A stretch of 64,000 nt of DNA, taken from assembly GCF_018403285.1 (NCBI RefSeq), contig NZ_BOSJ01000016.1:38709-102708 (forward strand), given 5' to 3'. A program made the position numbers and the translations under genes. Below are positions 9,946 through 18,723 of the stretch, piece after piece. Source of the DNA: Paenibacillus sp. J45TS6 (GTDB lineage Bacteria > Bacillota > Bacilli > Paenibacillales > Paenibacillaceae). The notes beneath the pieces are model-generated. The model had not been told where the DNA came from, ran no database searches, and saw only the letters and a list, made by a program, of their open reading frames with translations. Each line of letters opens with the position of its first letter. Positions within the stretch are counted from its first letter, which is position 1.

Positions 9946-10707
9946 TTACTCTTCGTCAAACAACTCACTCAGCATACTTTCTTTGTGATTCATAAACTGT
10001 TTCATCACGACATAATGATCTGTCTCTTCTAGCCTAACCTTGTAGGTACCCTGCTCGGTTAGTTGATAGATGATACTGTCTGGATAAGCCATTAGAATAG
10101 GAGAATGGGTGGAGATAATGAGCTGACTTCTGCTTTTTACAAGCTCATGAATACGGGCAAGCATGGACATTTGCCGGATTGGTGACAATGCTGCTTCTGG
10201 CTCGTCCAAAATATAAAGACCATGTCCACCAAATCGATTCAGAAAAGCAGAAAAAAACGATTCCCCATGCGACTGCTCATGTAATGATTTTCCGCCATAC
10301 GAATTTTTGAGAGGAGGACCAAAGCTCCCCTCTTCGTCTAAAGTATCTATGTAAGAAGCCACATTATAGTAGCTTTCAGCTCGAAAGAAAAAACCATCTC
10401 TTGGTTTAGCCCCTCCTCTAATGAGTCTGATTCGTTCATGCAGATTAGAATGTGTTTCTCTTGTAGCAAACTGAAAATTACGGGTTCCGCCTTCGGGATT
10501 AAATCCAGATGCAATGGCGATGGCTTCAAGTAAAGTCGATTTTCCCATCCCATTTTCCCCTACGATATAAGTCACTTTAGGGTGGAATGTCAATGTTTTC
10601 AGGTTACGAATCGCTGCGATGTTAAACGGGTAAGTTAAACGATCGTGGTGACTTGCAGGCGATAGCTGGAGTTCTCTTAAAAAATATGTATTCAATAAAT
10701 CATTCAT
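9946..10707 (-). CDS. Stand-alone AAA/SMC-type ATPase
   Basis: 253-residue ATPase of the small ABC/SMC-like type (resembling COG3910). Walker A is GENGMGKST near residue 50, an ABC-like signature is SLHEQSHGESFF near 142, Walker B is LYILDEPEAALS near 165 and the H-loop is ISTHSP near 200. No DNA-binding or nuclease domain is attached and it has no partner gene, so the role is unknown. Such proteins are often described only as predicted ATPases. It is a single-gene unit with its own terminator and an AGGAGG ribosome site. Confidence 0.8.
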   Translation of the reverse strand: MNDLLNTYFLRELQLSPASHHDRLTYPFNIAAIRNLKTLTFHPKVTYIVGENGMGKSTLLEAIAIASGFNPEGGTRNFQFATRETHSNLHERIRLIRGGAKPRDGFFFRAESYYNVASYIDTLDEEGSFGPPLKNSYGGKSLHEQSHGESFFSAFLNRFGGHGLYILDEPEAALSPIRQMSMLARIHELVKSRSQLIISTHSPILMAYPDSIIYQLTEQGTYKVRLEETDHYVVMKQFMNHKESMLSELFDEE

Positions 10708-10786
10708 ATTCCTATTTATCCTCCTTTAGGGCAAGCAAGTAGTTTGGTTATCGCAAGTAGACGATGCTGTATGGAATAGATTCTAT

Positions 10787-10828
10787 CGTTTAGATCCTTT
10801 CGTTTAGATCCTTTCGTTTAGATTCTAT
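10787..10828. repeat. Three tandem 14-bp repeats
   Basis: The unit CGTTTAGATCCTTT occurs at 10787-10800 and 10801-10814, with a variant (last bases TCTAT) at 10815-10828. It lies in the gap between the Nudix and ATPase genes. Probably replication slippage; no function is apparent. Confidence 0.9.
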
Positions 10829-10864
10829 CACTCATTTCTCGAACATAGATCACCACTTATTTAC

Positions 10865-11308
10865 TTATTCATGTACGATCGAAAGCGGATAAAAGTGCTC
10901 CTTGATTATATTTTGTGTAATTTGTTTCAAAATCTGCCCATTTCGTAACCGACTAAGATCCATCTCTAAAAGATGACTTGGTTCAATCCACTTATAATCT
11001 GTAATACACTCTTCTTCAAGTTTTAGCGAGCCACCAATGATCTCTCCCATAAAATGAAACACGATCACTTGGTCATTCGTTGGACTTATAAAGTTATAAA
11101 CACCTGTTGTGGAAGTAAGTTTTACATCGATACCTGTTTCCTCTTTTACTTCACGCAGTGCAGCACCGAGTATAGATTCACCTTGTTCTGCTCTTCCCGA
11201 TGGAAAGTTCCATTTTCCTACTTCACCTGGCTTTTTCTCTTCGATCATTAGCAATGAACCCTGACTTACAATCGACACACTTGCTACCAATACAAAATGA
11301 GGCATCAT
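10865..11308 (-). CDS. Nudix hydrolase
   Basis: 147 residues. The Nudix box GRAEQGESILGAALREVKEE followed by TGI matches G-x5-E-x7-R-E-U-x-E-E-x-G-U, so it should hydrolyse a nucleoside diphosphate linked to some group X with a divalent metal. The substrate cannot be read from sequence. Start ATG has an AAAGGAAG site. It is divergent from the Fur-boxed binding-protein gene at 11506 and is followed by the tandem repeats. Confidence 0.85.
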   Translation of the reverse strand: MMPHFVLVASVSIVSQGSLLMIEEKKPGEVGKWNFPSGRAEQGESILGAALREVKEETGIDVKLTSTTGVYNFISPTNDQVIVFHFMGEIIGGSLKLEEECITDYKWIEPSHLLEMDLSRLRNGQILKQITQNIIKEHFYPLSIVHE

Positions 11309-11443
11309 TCTTTTTCTTCCTTTCTATGTCTATCTCAAAATGGATCTGTATAATAAATGAGCGAACACGTAATCCTATAATTTATCACAGCTCTATTAAT
11401 CGTCACCTTATATACAAAAATACTGCAAAAAAAGAATTGATTT

Positions 11444-11464
11444 TGATAATGAGAATTGTTATCA
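11444..11464 (+). promoter_or_regulatory. Fur box upstream of the siderophore-binding lipoprotein gene
   Basis: TGATAATGAGAATTGTTATCA is an extended Fur dyad (overlapping 7-1-7 units), 41 bases before the start of the binding-protein gene. Together with the dhb box it predicts co-repression by iron. Confidence 0.85.
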
Positions 11465-11505
11465 TTCATATGTAAATAGATAGACAACTAGGGGGAACTA
11501 CAATC

Positions 11506-12498
11506 ATGAGAAAGAAAAAACTAATGACTTTACTGTCGAGCTTGCTCGTCGTATCCGCATTTTTATCAGCTTGCGGAACGAACGAAGATACTACTAATAA
11601 TACTACATCGAATACGAATACAAATGCAGAAACTCCTGCAACCGATGCACAAAATACATCTCAAGAACGTACCGTAACGGATGGAGTGGGAAATGAAGTC
11701 GTTATTCCTGCTAACCCGCAGCGAATTATTGCTTCTTACCTTGAAGATCATCTCGTTGCGCTCGGTGTAAAACCAGTTGCACAATGGTCCGTTGCAAACG
11801 GAATCCAAGAATATCTCCAAACGGAACTTGAAGAGGTTCCAACCATCTCTTATGATCTGCCATTTGAAGAAGTGGCAAGCTTTGAACCAGACCTGATCAT
11901 TATGGATTCTGCGGATCTGGCCGCTGGAGATAAATACGAACAGTACTCCAAGATTGCTCCCACTTATGTAATCGGTAGTGAAGAGAACAATGACTGGAGA
12001 GAAGAACTTCTGAAAATCGGAGAGGTTCTAGGTAAAGATAAAGAAGCACAGCAAGTACTCGATGATTATGATGCGAAAGCAGCTGAAGCTAAAGAGAAAC
12101 TCGCAGAAGCTGTACCGGGTGAATCTGCTGCTGCAATCTGGCTTGTACAAAAACAGTTCTATATGGTTAGCCAAGATCTATCCAGCGGTACAGTAATGTA
12201 TGATGACCTAGGACTTGCTGTTCCAGAAGTAGTAAAAGAGATTTCAACTACAGGTACAGGTAACTGGCTTCCGGTTTCCCTAGAGAAACTTGCAGAACTC
12301 GATGCTGACCACCTCTTCCTGATCAACAGTGACTCCGACACTGGTAGTGAAGCATTGAAAGATGATCTATGGAAGAATATTCCGGCTGTGAAAAACGGAA
12401 ATGTATATGAATTTGGTAGAGATACCAGCTGGCTGTACACAGGCGCTGTTGCAAACTCCCAAATGATTGATGATATTCTTAACAGCCTTGTTAAGTAA
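11506..12498 (+). CDS. Iron-siderophore ABC transporter substrate-binding lipoprotein
   Basis: 330 residues, a class III (FecB/FeuA-like) periplasmic-binding fold. Signal peptide with lipobox LSAC, Cys at 23, then a Thr/Asn-rich linker of about 25 residues. The mature part opens with TVTDGVGNEVVIPANPQRI, the usual start of this family. It would capture a ferric siderophore at the cell surface and pass it to a permease. A Fur box lies upstream, and the dhb operon 2 kb away suggests ferric bacillibactin, but the ligand is inferred. No permease or ATPase gene is adjacent, so it must use partners encoded elsewhere. Confidence 0.88.
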   Translation: MRKKKLMTLLSSLLVVSAFLSACGTNEDTTNNTTSNTNTNAETPATDAQNTSQERTVTDGVGNEVVIPANPQRIIASYLEDHLVALGVKPVAQWSVANGIQEYLQTELEEVPTISYDLPFEEVASFEPDLIIMDSADLAAGDKYEQYSKIAPTYVIGSEENNDWREELLKIGEVLGKDKEAQQVLDDYDAKAAEAKEKLAEAVPGESAAAIWLVQKQFYMVSQDLSSGTVMYDDLGLAVPEVVKEISTTGTGNWLPVSLEKLAELDADHLFLINSDSDTGSEALKDDLWKNIPAVKNGNVYEFGRDTSWLYTGAVANSQMIDDILNSLVK

Positions 12499-12530
12499 GG
12501 TAGATCGATCTTTTAAATGAATTGTTTATA

Positions 12531-12569
12531 TGAAAAGGACCCTCATCTATGAAGGGTCCTTTTTCATAT
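12531..12569 (+). terminator. Terminator after the siderophore-binding protein gene
   Basis: TGAAAAGGACCCT pairs with AGGGTCCTTTTTCA around an 11-base loop. The T-tract on either strand allows bidirectional use with the convergent transporter gene. Confidence 0.88.
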
Positions 12570-12621
12570 GATGTATTTTCAGATCAATACCGTATTCAAT
12601 CCACGTCGCTTCTCATCTTAT

Positions 12622-13554
12622 CTATTGGACTGCCGTATGTTCTTTCTGATTCTGATTCTGATTCTGATTCTGATTCTGATTCTGATTTCTTCCGAAAATT
12701 TGAGGATAAATAATTCCAAATAATATAATGATAATTCCAATCCACTGAACAATGGATACATACTCCTGCAATACCCAGACGGAGGCAATAACAGCAACGG
12801 GCAATTCTCCTGCTCCTAGAATGGTGGCAAGCCCCGTACTAATTTTCGGTGCTCCGAGTGCAAACAGCAATACAGGTAACACCACCCCAAAGGTTCCCAA
12901 TATAAGCCCAAATAACCAATACCCATCAGCAAACGACACTTCGAGTACTACTTTGGGTGTCAGAATCGTGAGAAGCAAAAGTAAGCTCCCTGTCGAAGTG
13001 TAAAAACTTCTTGTGATCGGTGACATTTGAACCTCTATTCTACCGCTAAAGAAGACAAATAGTGCCATCATCACAGCAGCTGCTAAACCAAATAACGTAC
13101 CCTTTAGATTTAACTCAAGTGATTCAACGCCAATGATTCCTCCTGCCAAGATGGTTCCTATAAATAATAGAATGACAGACACCATGGTAGCCGTTGATGG
13201 CCGTTTCCTAGTTACGATCGCCTCAATGAGGACACCAATCCATGTAAATTGAAATAGTAGTACGACCGCAATCGACGCGGGTATGCTTTGCAGTGACAAA
13301 TAATAAGTGATCCCTGTCAGACAGGTGCAGGCACCAACCCCAGCTAGACGGATAAACTGCTTGAAACTCACTTTCTGCCTAGCAAATAAAAGCATCAGTA
13401 TAAGCAGTAAAATCCATCCGGTCCCAAATTGTCCAAGTGTCAATTGTTGAAACGTGAATCCTTTCTCATATCCCAGTTTAATGACGGTGGACAAGATCCC
13501 AAATGAACACGCTCCTAAAAATACATACATTGAATTCTTCAATAACTGAAACAA
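12622..13554 (-). CDS. EamA/DMT-family membrane transporter with Asn-Gln repeat tail
   Basis: About 310 residues with ten predicted membrane segments in two EamA halves, typical of drug/metabolite exporters; the substrate is unknown. The C-terminus ends in seven NQ dipeptides and KEHTAVQ, encoded by a hexanucleotide repeat. The reading frame is open back to a GTG at 13581 inside a hairpin. I prefer the TTG at 13554 because GGGGGG lies six bases before it; an ATG at 13530 has a poor site. The gene is convergent with the siderophore-binding gene. Confidence 0.85.
   Translation of the reverse strand: MFQLLKNSMYVFLGACSFGILSTVIKLGYEKGFTFQQLTLGQFGTGWILLLILMLLFARQKVSFKQFIRLAGVGACTCLTGITYYLSLQSIPASIAVVLLFQFTWIGVLIEAIVTRKRPSTATMVSVILLFIGTILAGGIIGVESLELNLKGTLFGLAAAVMMALFVFFSGRIEVQMSPITRSFYTSTGSLLLLLTILTPKVVLEVSFADGYWLFGLILGTFGVVLPVLLFALGAPKISTGLATILGAGELPVAVIASVWVLQEYVSIVQWIGIIIILFGIIYPQIFGRNQNQNQNQNQNQNQKEHTAVQ
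12645..12687 (-). repeat. Hexanucleotide microsatellite encoding (NQ)7
   Basis: Seven copies of TCTGAT (plus strand) lie inside the 3' end of the DMT transporter gene. The unit is six bases, so copy-number change keeps the frame and only lengthens or shortens the tail. Confidence 0.95.
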
Positions 13555-13575
13555 ACCTTTCCCCCCACGCAAAAA

Positions 13576-13620
13576 CCCCACTTTTAATGTTTTAGGAACA
13601 CGAAAACATTAAAAGTGGGG
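13576..13620 (-). terminator. Strong hairpin in front of the DMT transporter gene
   Basis: Perfect 18-bp stem (13576-13593 with 13603-13620) and a 9-base loop. On the minus strand it is followed by GTTTTTGC. It can serve as the distal terminator of the sulfonate operon, which ends 200 bases upstream, or as an attenuator of the transporter gene whose ribosome site starts about 10 bases downstream. Confidence 0.75.
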
Positions 13621-13711
13621 TCTTAAATTTAATATATAAAATTGATAAATCAATTTCATAACTCATTAAACGATAAATTTGTAACTATATATAGACAAAC
13701 AGAACCATTTT

Positions 13712-13770
13712 GATCTATATATACTCCTGATTAAAGCAACTAAAGGTATTATGAAATTGATTTCATTTTA
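13712..13770 (+). repeat. Dispersed repeat, copy 1 (second copy at 53990)
   Basis: About 57 bases, including CTCCTGATTAAAGC and CTAAAGGTATTATGAAATTG, recur with few changes at 53990-54056. A near-palindrome ATGAAATTGATTTCAT sits at 13751-13766, and its first 12 bases reappear inverted at 13650-13661. Noncoding on both strands; function unknown. Confidence 0.75.
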
Positions 13771-13813
13771 AGGGAAATTGCACAAAAAGTAAACTACGAA
13801 TGAAGATCTTCTT

Positions 13814-15172
13814 TTAATTCACACCTGCACTCAGCTCTTGCTTTGGCTTAAAATGTCCAAGTTCAGGGCGTTCAAGACCAAGATGGTCTCTCAGCGTAGA
13901 ACCTGTATATTCTTCTCTAAATAAACCTCGTTTTTGCAGAACCGGAATAGCCAGATTAACGAAATCTTCTAGATCTCCTGGAAGTACTGGCGGCATAATA
14001 TTAAAGCCATCGCAAGCATAGGAATCAAACCATTCTTCCATCAGATCTGCTAGCTGTTCAGGAGTTCCTACAAATTGCATGTGTCCGCGAGTACTCAGTA
14101 TCTTTCTTCCCAAATCAAGGATTGATAAATTGTCTTCATAAGCCATTTCCAAGAACAATTTCACTCGGCTCTTCATTCCATTTGAAGCAGCTACCGGATC
14201 AGGAATATCAGTGGGTAGTGGACCATCTGCTGGATAGCCGCTCAGATCATGTTGAAGGAAACCAGATAGCGCCATAATCGCTGTTTCTGCAGGGATCAGG
14301 TTTTGAAGTTCCTGATATTTTCTTTGAGCTTCTTCTTCTGTTGCTCCTAGAATAGGTGAAAGGCCCGGCATAATTTTCAGCGTACCTTTTTTACGTCCGC
14401 TCTGCACCAATTTCTCATTTAATTGCTCATAGAAACGCCTTGCTGCCTTAATTGATTGCTGCGCTGTAAAGATCACTTCTCCATACTGAGCAGCAAATTC
14501 TTGTCCTGGTTCTGAAGAACCTGCCTGAATGAGTACTGGATAACCTTGCGGTGGACGAGGTACATTGAGCGGTCCTTTGGTCGAATAGAATTTCCCTTTA
14601 AAATCAGCTTCTTTCACTTTTGATCCATCAGCAAATTTTCCATTCTCACGGTCGAGCACAAGCGCTTCATCTTCCCATGTGTCCCACAGCGAAGTAACTG
14701 CACCCGTAAATTCACTTGCCATCTCATACCGAAGTGCATGCTCTGGATGTTCAGGTCTGCCATAGTTATGAGCTTCTAAATCTAATTGAGAGGTTACAAT
14801 ATTCCACCCTGCTCTTCCTCCGCTGATATAATCAAGGGAAGCAAATTTACGTGCTACATTATAAGGTTCATTATAAGTCGTTGATACGGTTGCCGTGAGA
14901 CCTATGCGTTCTGTAACCATGGATAACGCAGACAGTAAAGTAATCGGATCGAGCATACCTGAAGCGGCATACTCCACTTCCCGTACGTAGAGTAAATCAG
15001 CAAAAAACATCATATCAAACTTTCCTCTTTCGGCTGTCTGTGCTATTTTTTTGTACATTTCAATATCAAACAGTTGTTCGACACCAGAATCTGGATGTCT
15101 CCAGCCTGCATGATGATGTCCTGTATAATAAATAAAAGCGCCTAGATGCATCTGTTCATTTCTTTGTCCCAT
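13814..15172 (-). CDS. LLM-class flavin monooxygenase, NtaA/SnaA/DszA family
   Basis: 452-residue FMN-dependent monooxygenase of the bacterial luciferase superfamily. MHLGAFIYYTGHHHAGWRHP at the N-terminus, ADLLYV, TYNEPYNVARKFASLD and SGGRAGWNIVTS are typical of the nitrilotriacetate/dibenzothiophene monooxygenase branch. It needs reduced FMN from a separate reductase. As last gene of a sulfonate-type ABC operon it probably desulfonates or oxidises an organosulfur compound. The exact substrate is not readable. It is 40 bases from the second permease. Confidence 0.88.
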   Translation of the reverse strand: MGQRNEQMHLGAFIYYTGHHHAGWRHPDSGVEQLFDIEMYKKIAQTAERGKFDMMFFADLLYVREVEYAASGMLDPITLLSALSMVTERIGLTATVSTTYNEPYNVARKFASLDYISGGRAGWNIVTSQLDLEAHNYGRPEHPEHALRYEMASEFTGAVTSLWDTWEDEALVLDRENGKFADGSKVKEADFKGKFYSTKGPLNVPRPPQGYPVLIQAGSSEPGQEFAAQYGEVIFTAQQSIKAARRFYEQLNEKLVQSGRKKGTLKIMPGLSPILGATEEEAQRKYQELQNLIPAETAIMALSGFLQHDLSGYPADGPLPTDIPDPVAASNGMKSRVKLFLEMAYEDNLSILDLGRKILSTRGHMQFVGTPEQLADLMEEWFDSYACDGFNIMPPVLPGDLEDFVNLAIPVLQKRGLFREEYTGSTLRDHLGLERPELGHFKPKQELSAGVN

Positions 15173-15211
15173 GTGTTAAACAACCCTTCTGCTATTTATT
15201 TGGAATGTTAC

Positions 15212-16024
15212 TTAGCCTTTATAAGTCTCTCTCCAGCGAAGAAGTCTTGACTCCAGCATACGGACGATGGAATCAGAGAGTTTTCCGATAATGGCGAAAA
15301 TGATAATGCCTACAAAAACGATATCTGTTTGCGAGTACGCTCTTGCATCCTGAATCATATATCCGATCCCGCTGCTCGTTCCCATCATCTCTGCAACCAC
15401 CAGCACCAGCCACGCTACGCCAAGTGCTAATCGAACACCTAACAGAATGTTAGGAAGTGCTGCCGGCAGGATTAATCTAGTCAGCAATTGAATTTTAGAG
15501 TATTGAAAAATTCGGGATACATCATACAGCTTTACATCAACACTGCGAATCCCAAGAAACGTATTCACATACACCGGGAAAAAAGCGCCTAAAGAAATCA
15601 TTAATATTTTTGAAAACTCCCCAATCCCAAACCACAGGATGAATAGTGGAATGAGTGATAACAGCGGGATGGTCCGCAGCATCTGAACGGTAGGGTCTAA
15701 TGTTCGTTCTGCCATTTTTCCGAGTCCCGTAAATAGTCCAAGAAATAACCCCGTAAGTCCTCCTAATAAGAAGCCTGACAACGCACGAAATGTACTGATT
15801 GCAAAATGTTCCCACAGCGTACCGCTTTGTACTAGGCTGAAGAACTGTTTACAAATAGCAACCGGAGTCGGAAGCAGATTGGGAGCAATGAGTTGGAGAC
15901 TTCCCGCAGCCTGCCATACCGCTACAAGCAGGATGGGAAGCACCCATGCATGAAGTGGAGCGGGAATGTACTCGAGCCAGTCCTTAGAGCGGATCTGTTT
16001 ACTCGGAGTGGAATCAGCTTTCAC
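15212..16024 (-). CDS. Sulfonate-type ABC transporter permease (second)
   Basis: 270-residue inner-membrane permease of the SsuC/TauC type with about six membrane segments and the EAA-like loop RIFQYSKIQLLTRLILPAALP. A longer reading frame begins at 16081, but the GTG at 16024 fits better: GGGAGGTGG lies six bases before it and the GTG shares its first base with the TAG stop of the upstream permease, an arrangement for coupled translation. It pairs with the first permease, which it resembles along most of its length (about half the positions), pointing to an old duplication. Confidence 0.88.
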   Translation of the reverse strand: MKADSTPSKQIRSKDWLEYIPAPLHAWVLPILLVAVWQAAGSLQLIAPNLLPTPVAICKQFFSLVQSGTLWEHFAISTFRALSGFLLGGLTGLFLGLFTGLGKMAERTLDPTVQMLRTIPLLSLIPLFILWFGIGEFSKILMISLGAFFPVYVNTFLGIRSVDVKLYDVSRIFQYSKIQLLTRLILPAALPNILLGVRLALGVAWLVLVVAEMMGTSSGIGYMIQDARAYSQTDIVFVGIIIFAIIGKLSDSIVRMLESRLLRWRETYKG

Positions 16025-16878
16025 TAGCGCCCACCTCCCTTGTAACTGTCTTGCCATGAAAGCATGCGATGTTCCAGCCATCTGATTAAAGAATCAGACA
16101 ATTTCCCAACGACTGCAAATACGATAATACCGACGAACACAACCGATGTTAAAGAAAATGACCGAGCATCAATGATGATGTATCCAATACCGGAACTCGA
16201 ACCCATGAGTTCGGCCACAACGAGTCCAAGCCATGCAACCCCAATGGATAAACGGATACCGAGAAAAATATTAGGCAGTGCCGCCGGCACAATTAACTTC
16301 CAGATCAGCTCCCATCTACTGAACTCCAGGACTCGGGCAACATCAAAGAGTTTGTTATCTACCGAACGGATTCCAAGAAACGTATTAACGTAAAGCGGGA
16401 AAAAGGCTCCCTTTGCGATCAATAAAATTTTGGAAGTTTCCCCAAAACCAAACCATAAAATAAACAAAGGGGCGATCGCTAAATGGGGCAACGTCCGCAG
16501 CATCTGCAGAGAAGGATCAACAAGCCGCTCTGCCCGGTAGGAAAAACCGACCCATACTCCTGCTGCAAGTCCTAGCCCTCCTCCAAGAATAAATCCAAGA
16601 AAGGCTCTCCCTGCTGAAATGCCGAGGTTTGAAGCCAATTCACCGGAAAGAATCATGGCAACCAGTTCATTCCAGATAACACTTGGTGTAGGGAGAAGCA
16701 CGGGATTAAGTAAGCCTAGTGAACCCGCAATCTGCCATATTGCAATCAGAAGTAAGGGTACAGACCAACCCAAAGCAATATTAATCCACCTTATTTTCCA
16801 CCTTTGGTCTTTCTTCTGAAACCATTCGCGGGGGCCTTCCCGCTTCTTCGCTAATTTACTAACACTATTTTGAAGCAT
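16024..16878 (-). CDS. Sulfonate-type ABC transporter permease (first)
   Basis: 284 residues, SsuC-like, about six membrane segments after a basic N-terminal tail. The loop VLEFSRWELIWKLIVPAALP is the contact site for the ATPase. It is 31 bases downstream of the binding-protein gene and overlaps the next permease by one base. Two different permease subunits imply a heterodimeric channel. Confidence 0.88.
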   Translation of the reverse strand: MLQNSVSKLAKKREGPREWFQKKDQRWKIRWINIALGWSVPLLLIAIWQIAGSLGLLNPVLLPTPSVIWNELVAMILSGELASNLGISAGRAFLGFILGGGLGLAAGVWVGFSYRAERLVDPSLQMLRTLPHLAIAPLFILWFGFGETSKILLIAKGAFFPLYVNTFLGIRSVDNKLFDVARVLEFSRWELIWKLIVPAALPNIFLGIRLSIGVAWLGLVVAELMGSSSGIGYIIIDARSFSLTSVVFVGIIVFAVVGKLSDSLIRWLEHRMLSWQDSYKGGGR

Positions 16879-16909
16879 GAAAAACGCCCCATTTCTTCAC
16901 ATCTGCCTT

Positions 16910-17911
16910 TTATGGCTGAAGTGCTTTTTCGATATACTGATTATCAAATACGCTTTTTACCTCAATTTTTTTACGAATTGTTTTTAGCTCATATTGGAAG
17001 TCCGCTGTTTTCTGCTGTTCTTCTATAATCGCATCACTGACCGGAATATTAATCTGTCTAGCTCGATCAAAAGTACCTTTAATCACATCGACAGGAATGC
17101 CCCGTTCATCCGCATATCTTTGAATCGCCTCGTCTTCATGTTCGTTCTCCCAAGCGAGTGCATCATTCAGCACTTTTAAGTAAAGGGTGACGAGATCTGG
17201 ATTTTTGTCAGCAAATTCTTTGCGTACGATATTAAAAGAAGGAGAAAAAATTCCAAGCTTTTCACCATCGGTTAGAATTTTCGCTTTGCCCGTCAGTGTG
17301 TTCAGCGTGATATAAGGATCCCAAGTTGCCCAAGCGTCAACGCTTCCCGATTCAAAAGCGGGCTGAGTCTCATCTGGCTGAAGCTGAATGACCTCCACAT
17401 CAGAGGCGGCGATTCCTTCTGCATTCAGACCTCTATATAGAAAGTTAAATGCATTGCTTCCTTTGGTAACTGCCACTTTCTTACCTTTGAGGTCACTGAT
17501 CGACTGCGCCGGACTATCTGCTGGTACAATAATAGCCACGTTGTTTTTTCCTTCCAGGCTTTGAGAGATTACTTTAAAAGAAATATCGGCTGCTTGTGCT
17601 GCAATAATCGGCATATTCCCAAGTCCCGCAAAATCAAGTCGATTCGAGGCCATTGCCTCTGTCATCGGGGGACCGCTTTGAAATTCAGCCCATTCTACGG
17701 TAACTCCATGCTTAGCAAATTCTTTCTCAAACCACTGTTCTTCGCGTGCCTTTCCAAATAAACCTCCGCTGCCTTGAACTCCGATCCGAACGACCGAATC
17801 TTGTGTTCCTCCTGCTCCGCTGCTCTGTTTTGTATCTTTTGCACAGCCCGCAATCACGAGTAAAGCCACCAAGAATAATGTAAAAGTCCAGACTCTCTTT
17901 TTCATGTTCAT
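16910..17911 (-). CDS. Sulfonate/nitrate-type ABC substrate-binding lipoprotein
   Basis: 333 residues of the SsuA/NrtT-like family. The lipobox is VIAGC with Cys at 23. FLYRGLNAEGIAASDVEVI and the motif SVDAWATWDPYITL, which lines the ligand pocket in aliphatic sulfonate and taurine binding proteins, are present. It delivers an organosulfur substrate to the two permeases encoded downstream. The class is sure; the ligand is inferred from the monooxygenase in the same operon. Confidence 0.88.
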   Translation of the reverse strand: MNMKKRVWTFTLFLVALLVIAGCAKDTKQSSGAGGTQDSVVRIGVQGSGGLFGKAREEQWFEKEFAKHGVTVEWAEFQSGPPMTEAMASNRLDFAGLGNMPIIAAQAADISFKVISQSLEGKNNVAIIVPADSPAQSISDLKGKKVAVTKGSNAFNFLYRGLNAEGIAASDVEVIQLQPDETQPAFESGSVDAWATWDPYITLNTLTGKAKILTDGEKLGIFSPSFNIVRKEFADKNPDLVTLYLKVLNDALAWENEHEDEAIQRYADERGIPVDVIKGTFDRARQINIPVSDAIIEEQQKTADFQYELKTIRKKIEVKSVFDNQYIEKALQP

Positions 17912-17946
17912 TCCTCTCCCCTAGGTTCAATAGTGACTTTACCGGT

Positions 17947-18723
17947 TTATATCCCTGCTCCCGCATCGAGTTCAGGTTCTTCCCCTTTTTCAAATTCTCG
18001 CAGCACTTTTGCTCTAAGCTCTTGAAATGAAGACCCGGTTCTTTTCCGAGGGAAAGGTAAATCAATCGGCTGAATGGACCGGATCTGACCCGGTCTCGGA
18101 TTCATAATGACAACTCTTTCTCCCAGGAAAACAGCTTCATCGAGATCATGAGTAACGAATATCATGGTTGTGCGATTTCTCTGCCAGATATCTAAAAGTA
18201 CTTCCTGCATATGAGATCTTGTAAATGCATCTAGTGCTCCAAAAGGTTCATCGAGCAAAAGCACGTCTGGCTCACGAAGCAGTGCTCTTGCAATCGCCAC
18301 ACGTTGCGCCATGCCTCCGGATAGCTCCCTAGGGTAAGATTGTTCAAAACCTTCCAAACGAACCAGTTCAATTAGTTCAGATACCTTCTTGCGAACATCC
18401 GGTTTTTTCAGTGATAAATTTCCGGCAATGTTCTTCTCTACATTCAGCCACGGAAATAAGCGCGGCTCCTGAAAAATAAATCCTTTTTGAATACTTGGTC
18501 CCTTAATGGGCTCTTCATTCAGCAAGACTTTTCCTTCATATGAAGTGTCGAGTCCTGCAATGATTTTGAGCAGTGTACTTTTACCGCATCCGCTTGGGCC
18601 GATCATGGTTAGGAATTCTCCTTTCCGAACTTGTAGATCAATCTGATGGAGCGCTACTACATCTCCTGCTGGTGCACGAAAGACCTTATTCAGCTGCTCG
18701 ATCCGCAGTGTACTGGTTGTCAT
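17947..18723 (-). CDS. Sulfonate-type ABC transporter ATPase
   Basis: 258-residue nucleotide-binding subunit, SsuB/TauB-like. Walker [11 protein letters not shown]-loop FQEPRLFPW (the RLFPW string is typical of this branch), signature [15 protein letters not shown], Walker [13 protein letters not shown] and H-loop FVTHDLDEA. The frame is open to 18801, but the ATG at 18723 has a GGGGG site at the right distance, and the upstream residues do not look conserved. First gene of the five-gene operon. Confidence 0.9.
   Translation of the reverse strand: MTTSTLRIEQLNKVFRAPAGDVVALHQIDLQVRKGEFLTMIGPSGCGKSTLLKIIAGLDTSYEGKVLLNEEPIKGPSIQKGFIFQEPRLFPWLNVEKNIAGNLSLKKPDVRKKVSELIELVRLEGFEQSYPRELSGGMAQRVAIARALLREPDVLLLDEPFGALDAFTRSHMQEVLLDIWQRNRTTMIFVTHDLDEAVFLGERVVIMNPRPGQIRSIQPIDLPFPRKRTGSSFQELRAKVLREFEKGEEPELDAGAGI

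Noticed and set aside
16025-16081. Extended N-terminus of the second sulfonate permease
   Set aside because: The extra residues overlap the upstream permease; the GTG at 16024 has an ideal ribosome site and a coupled stop-start.
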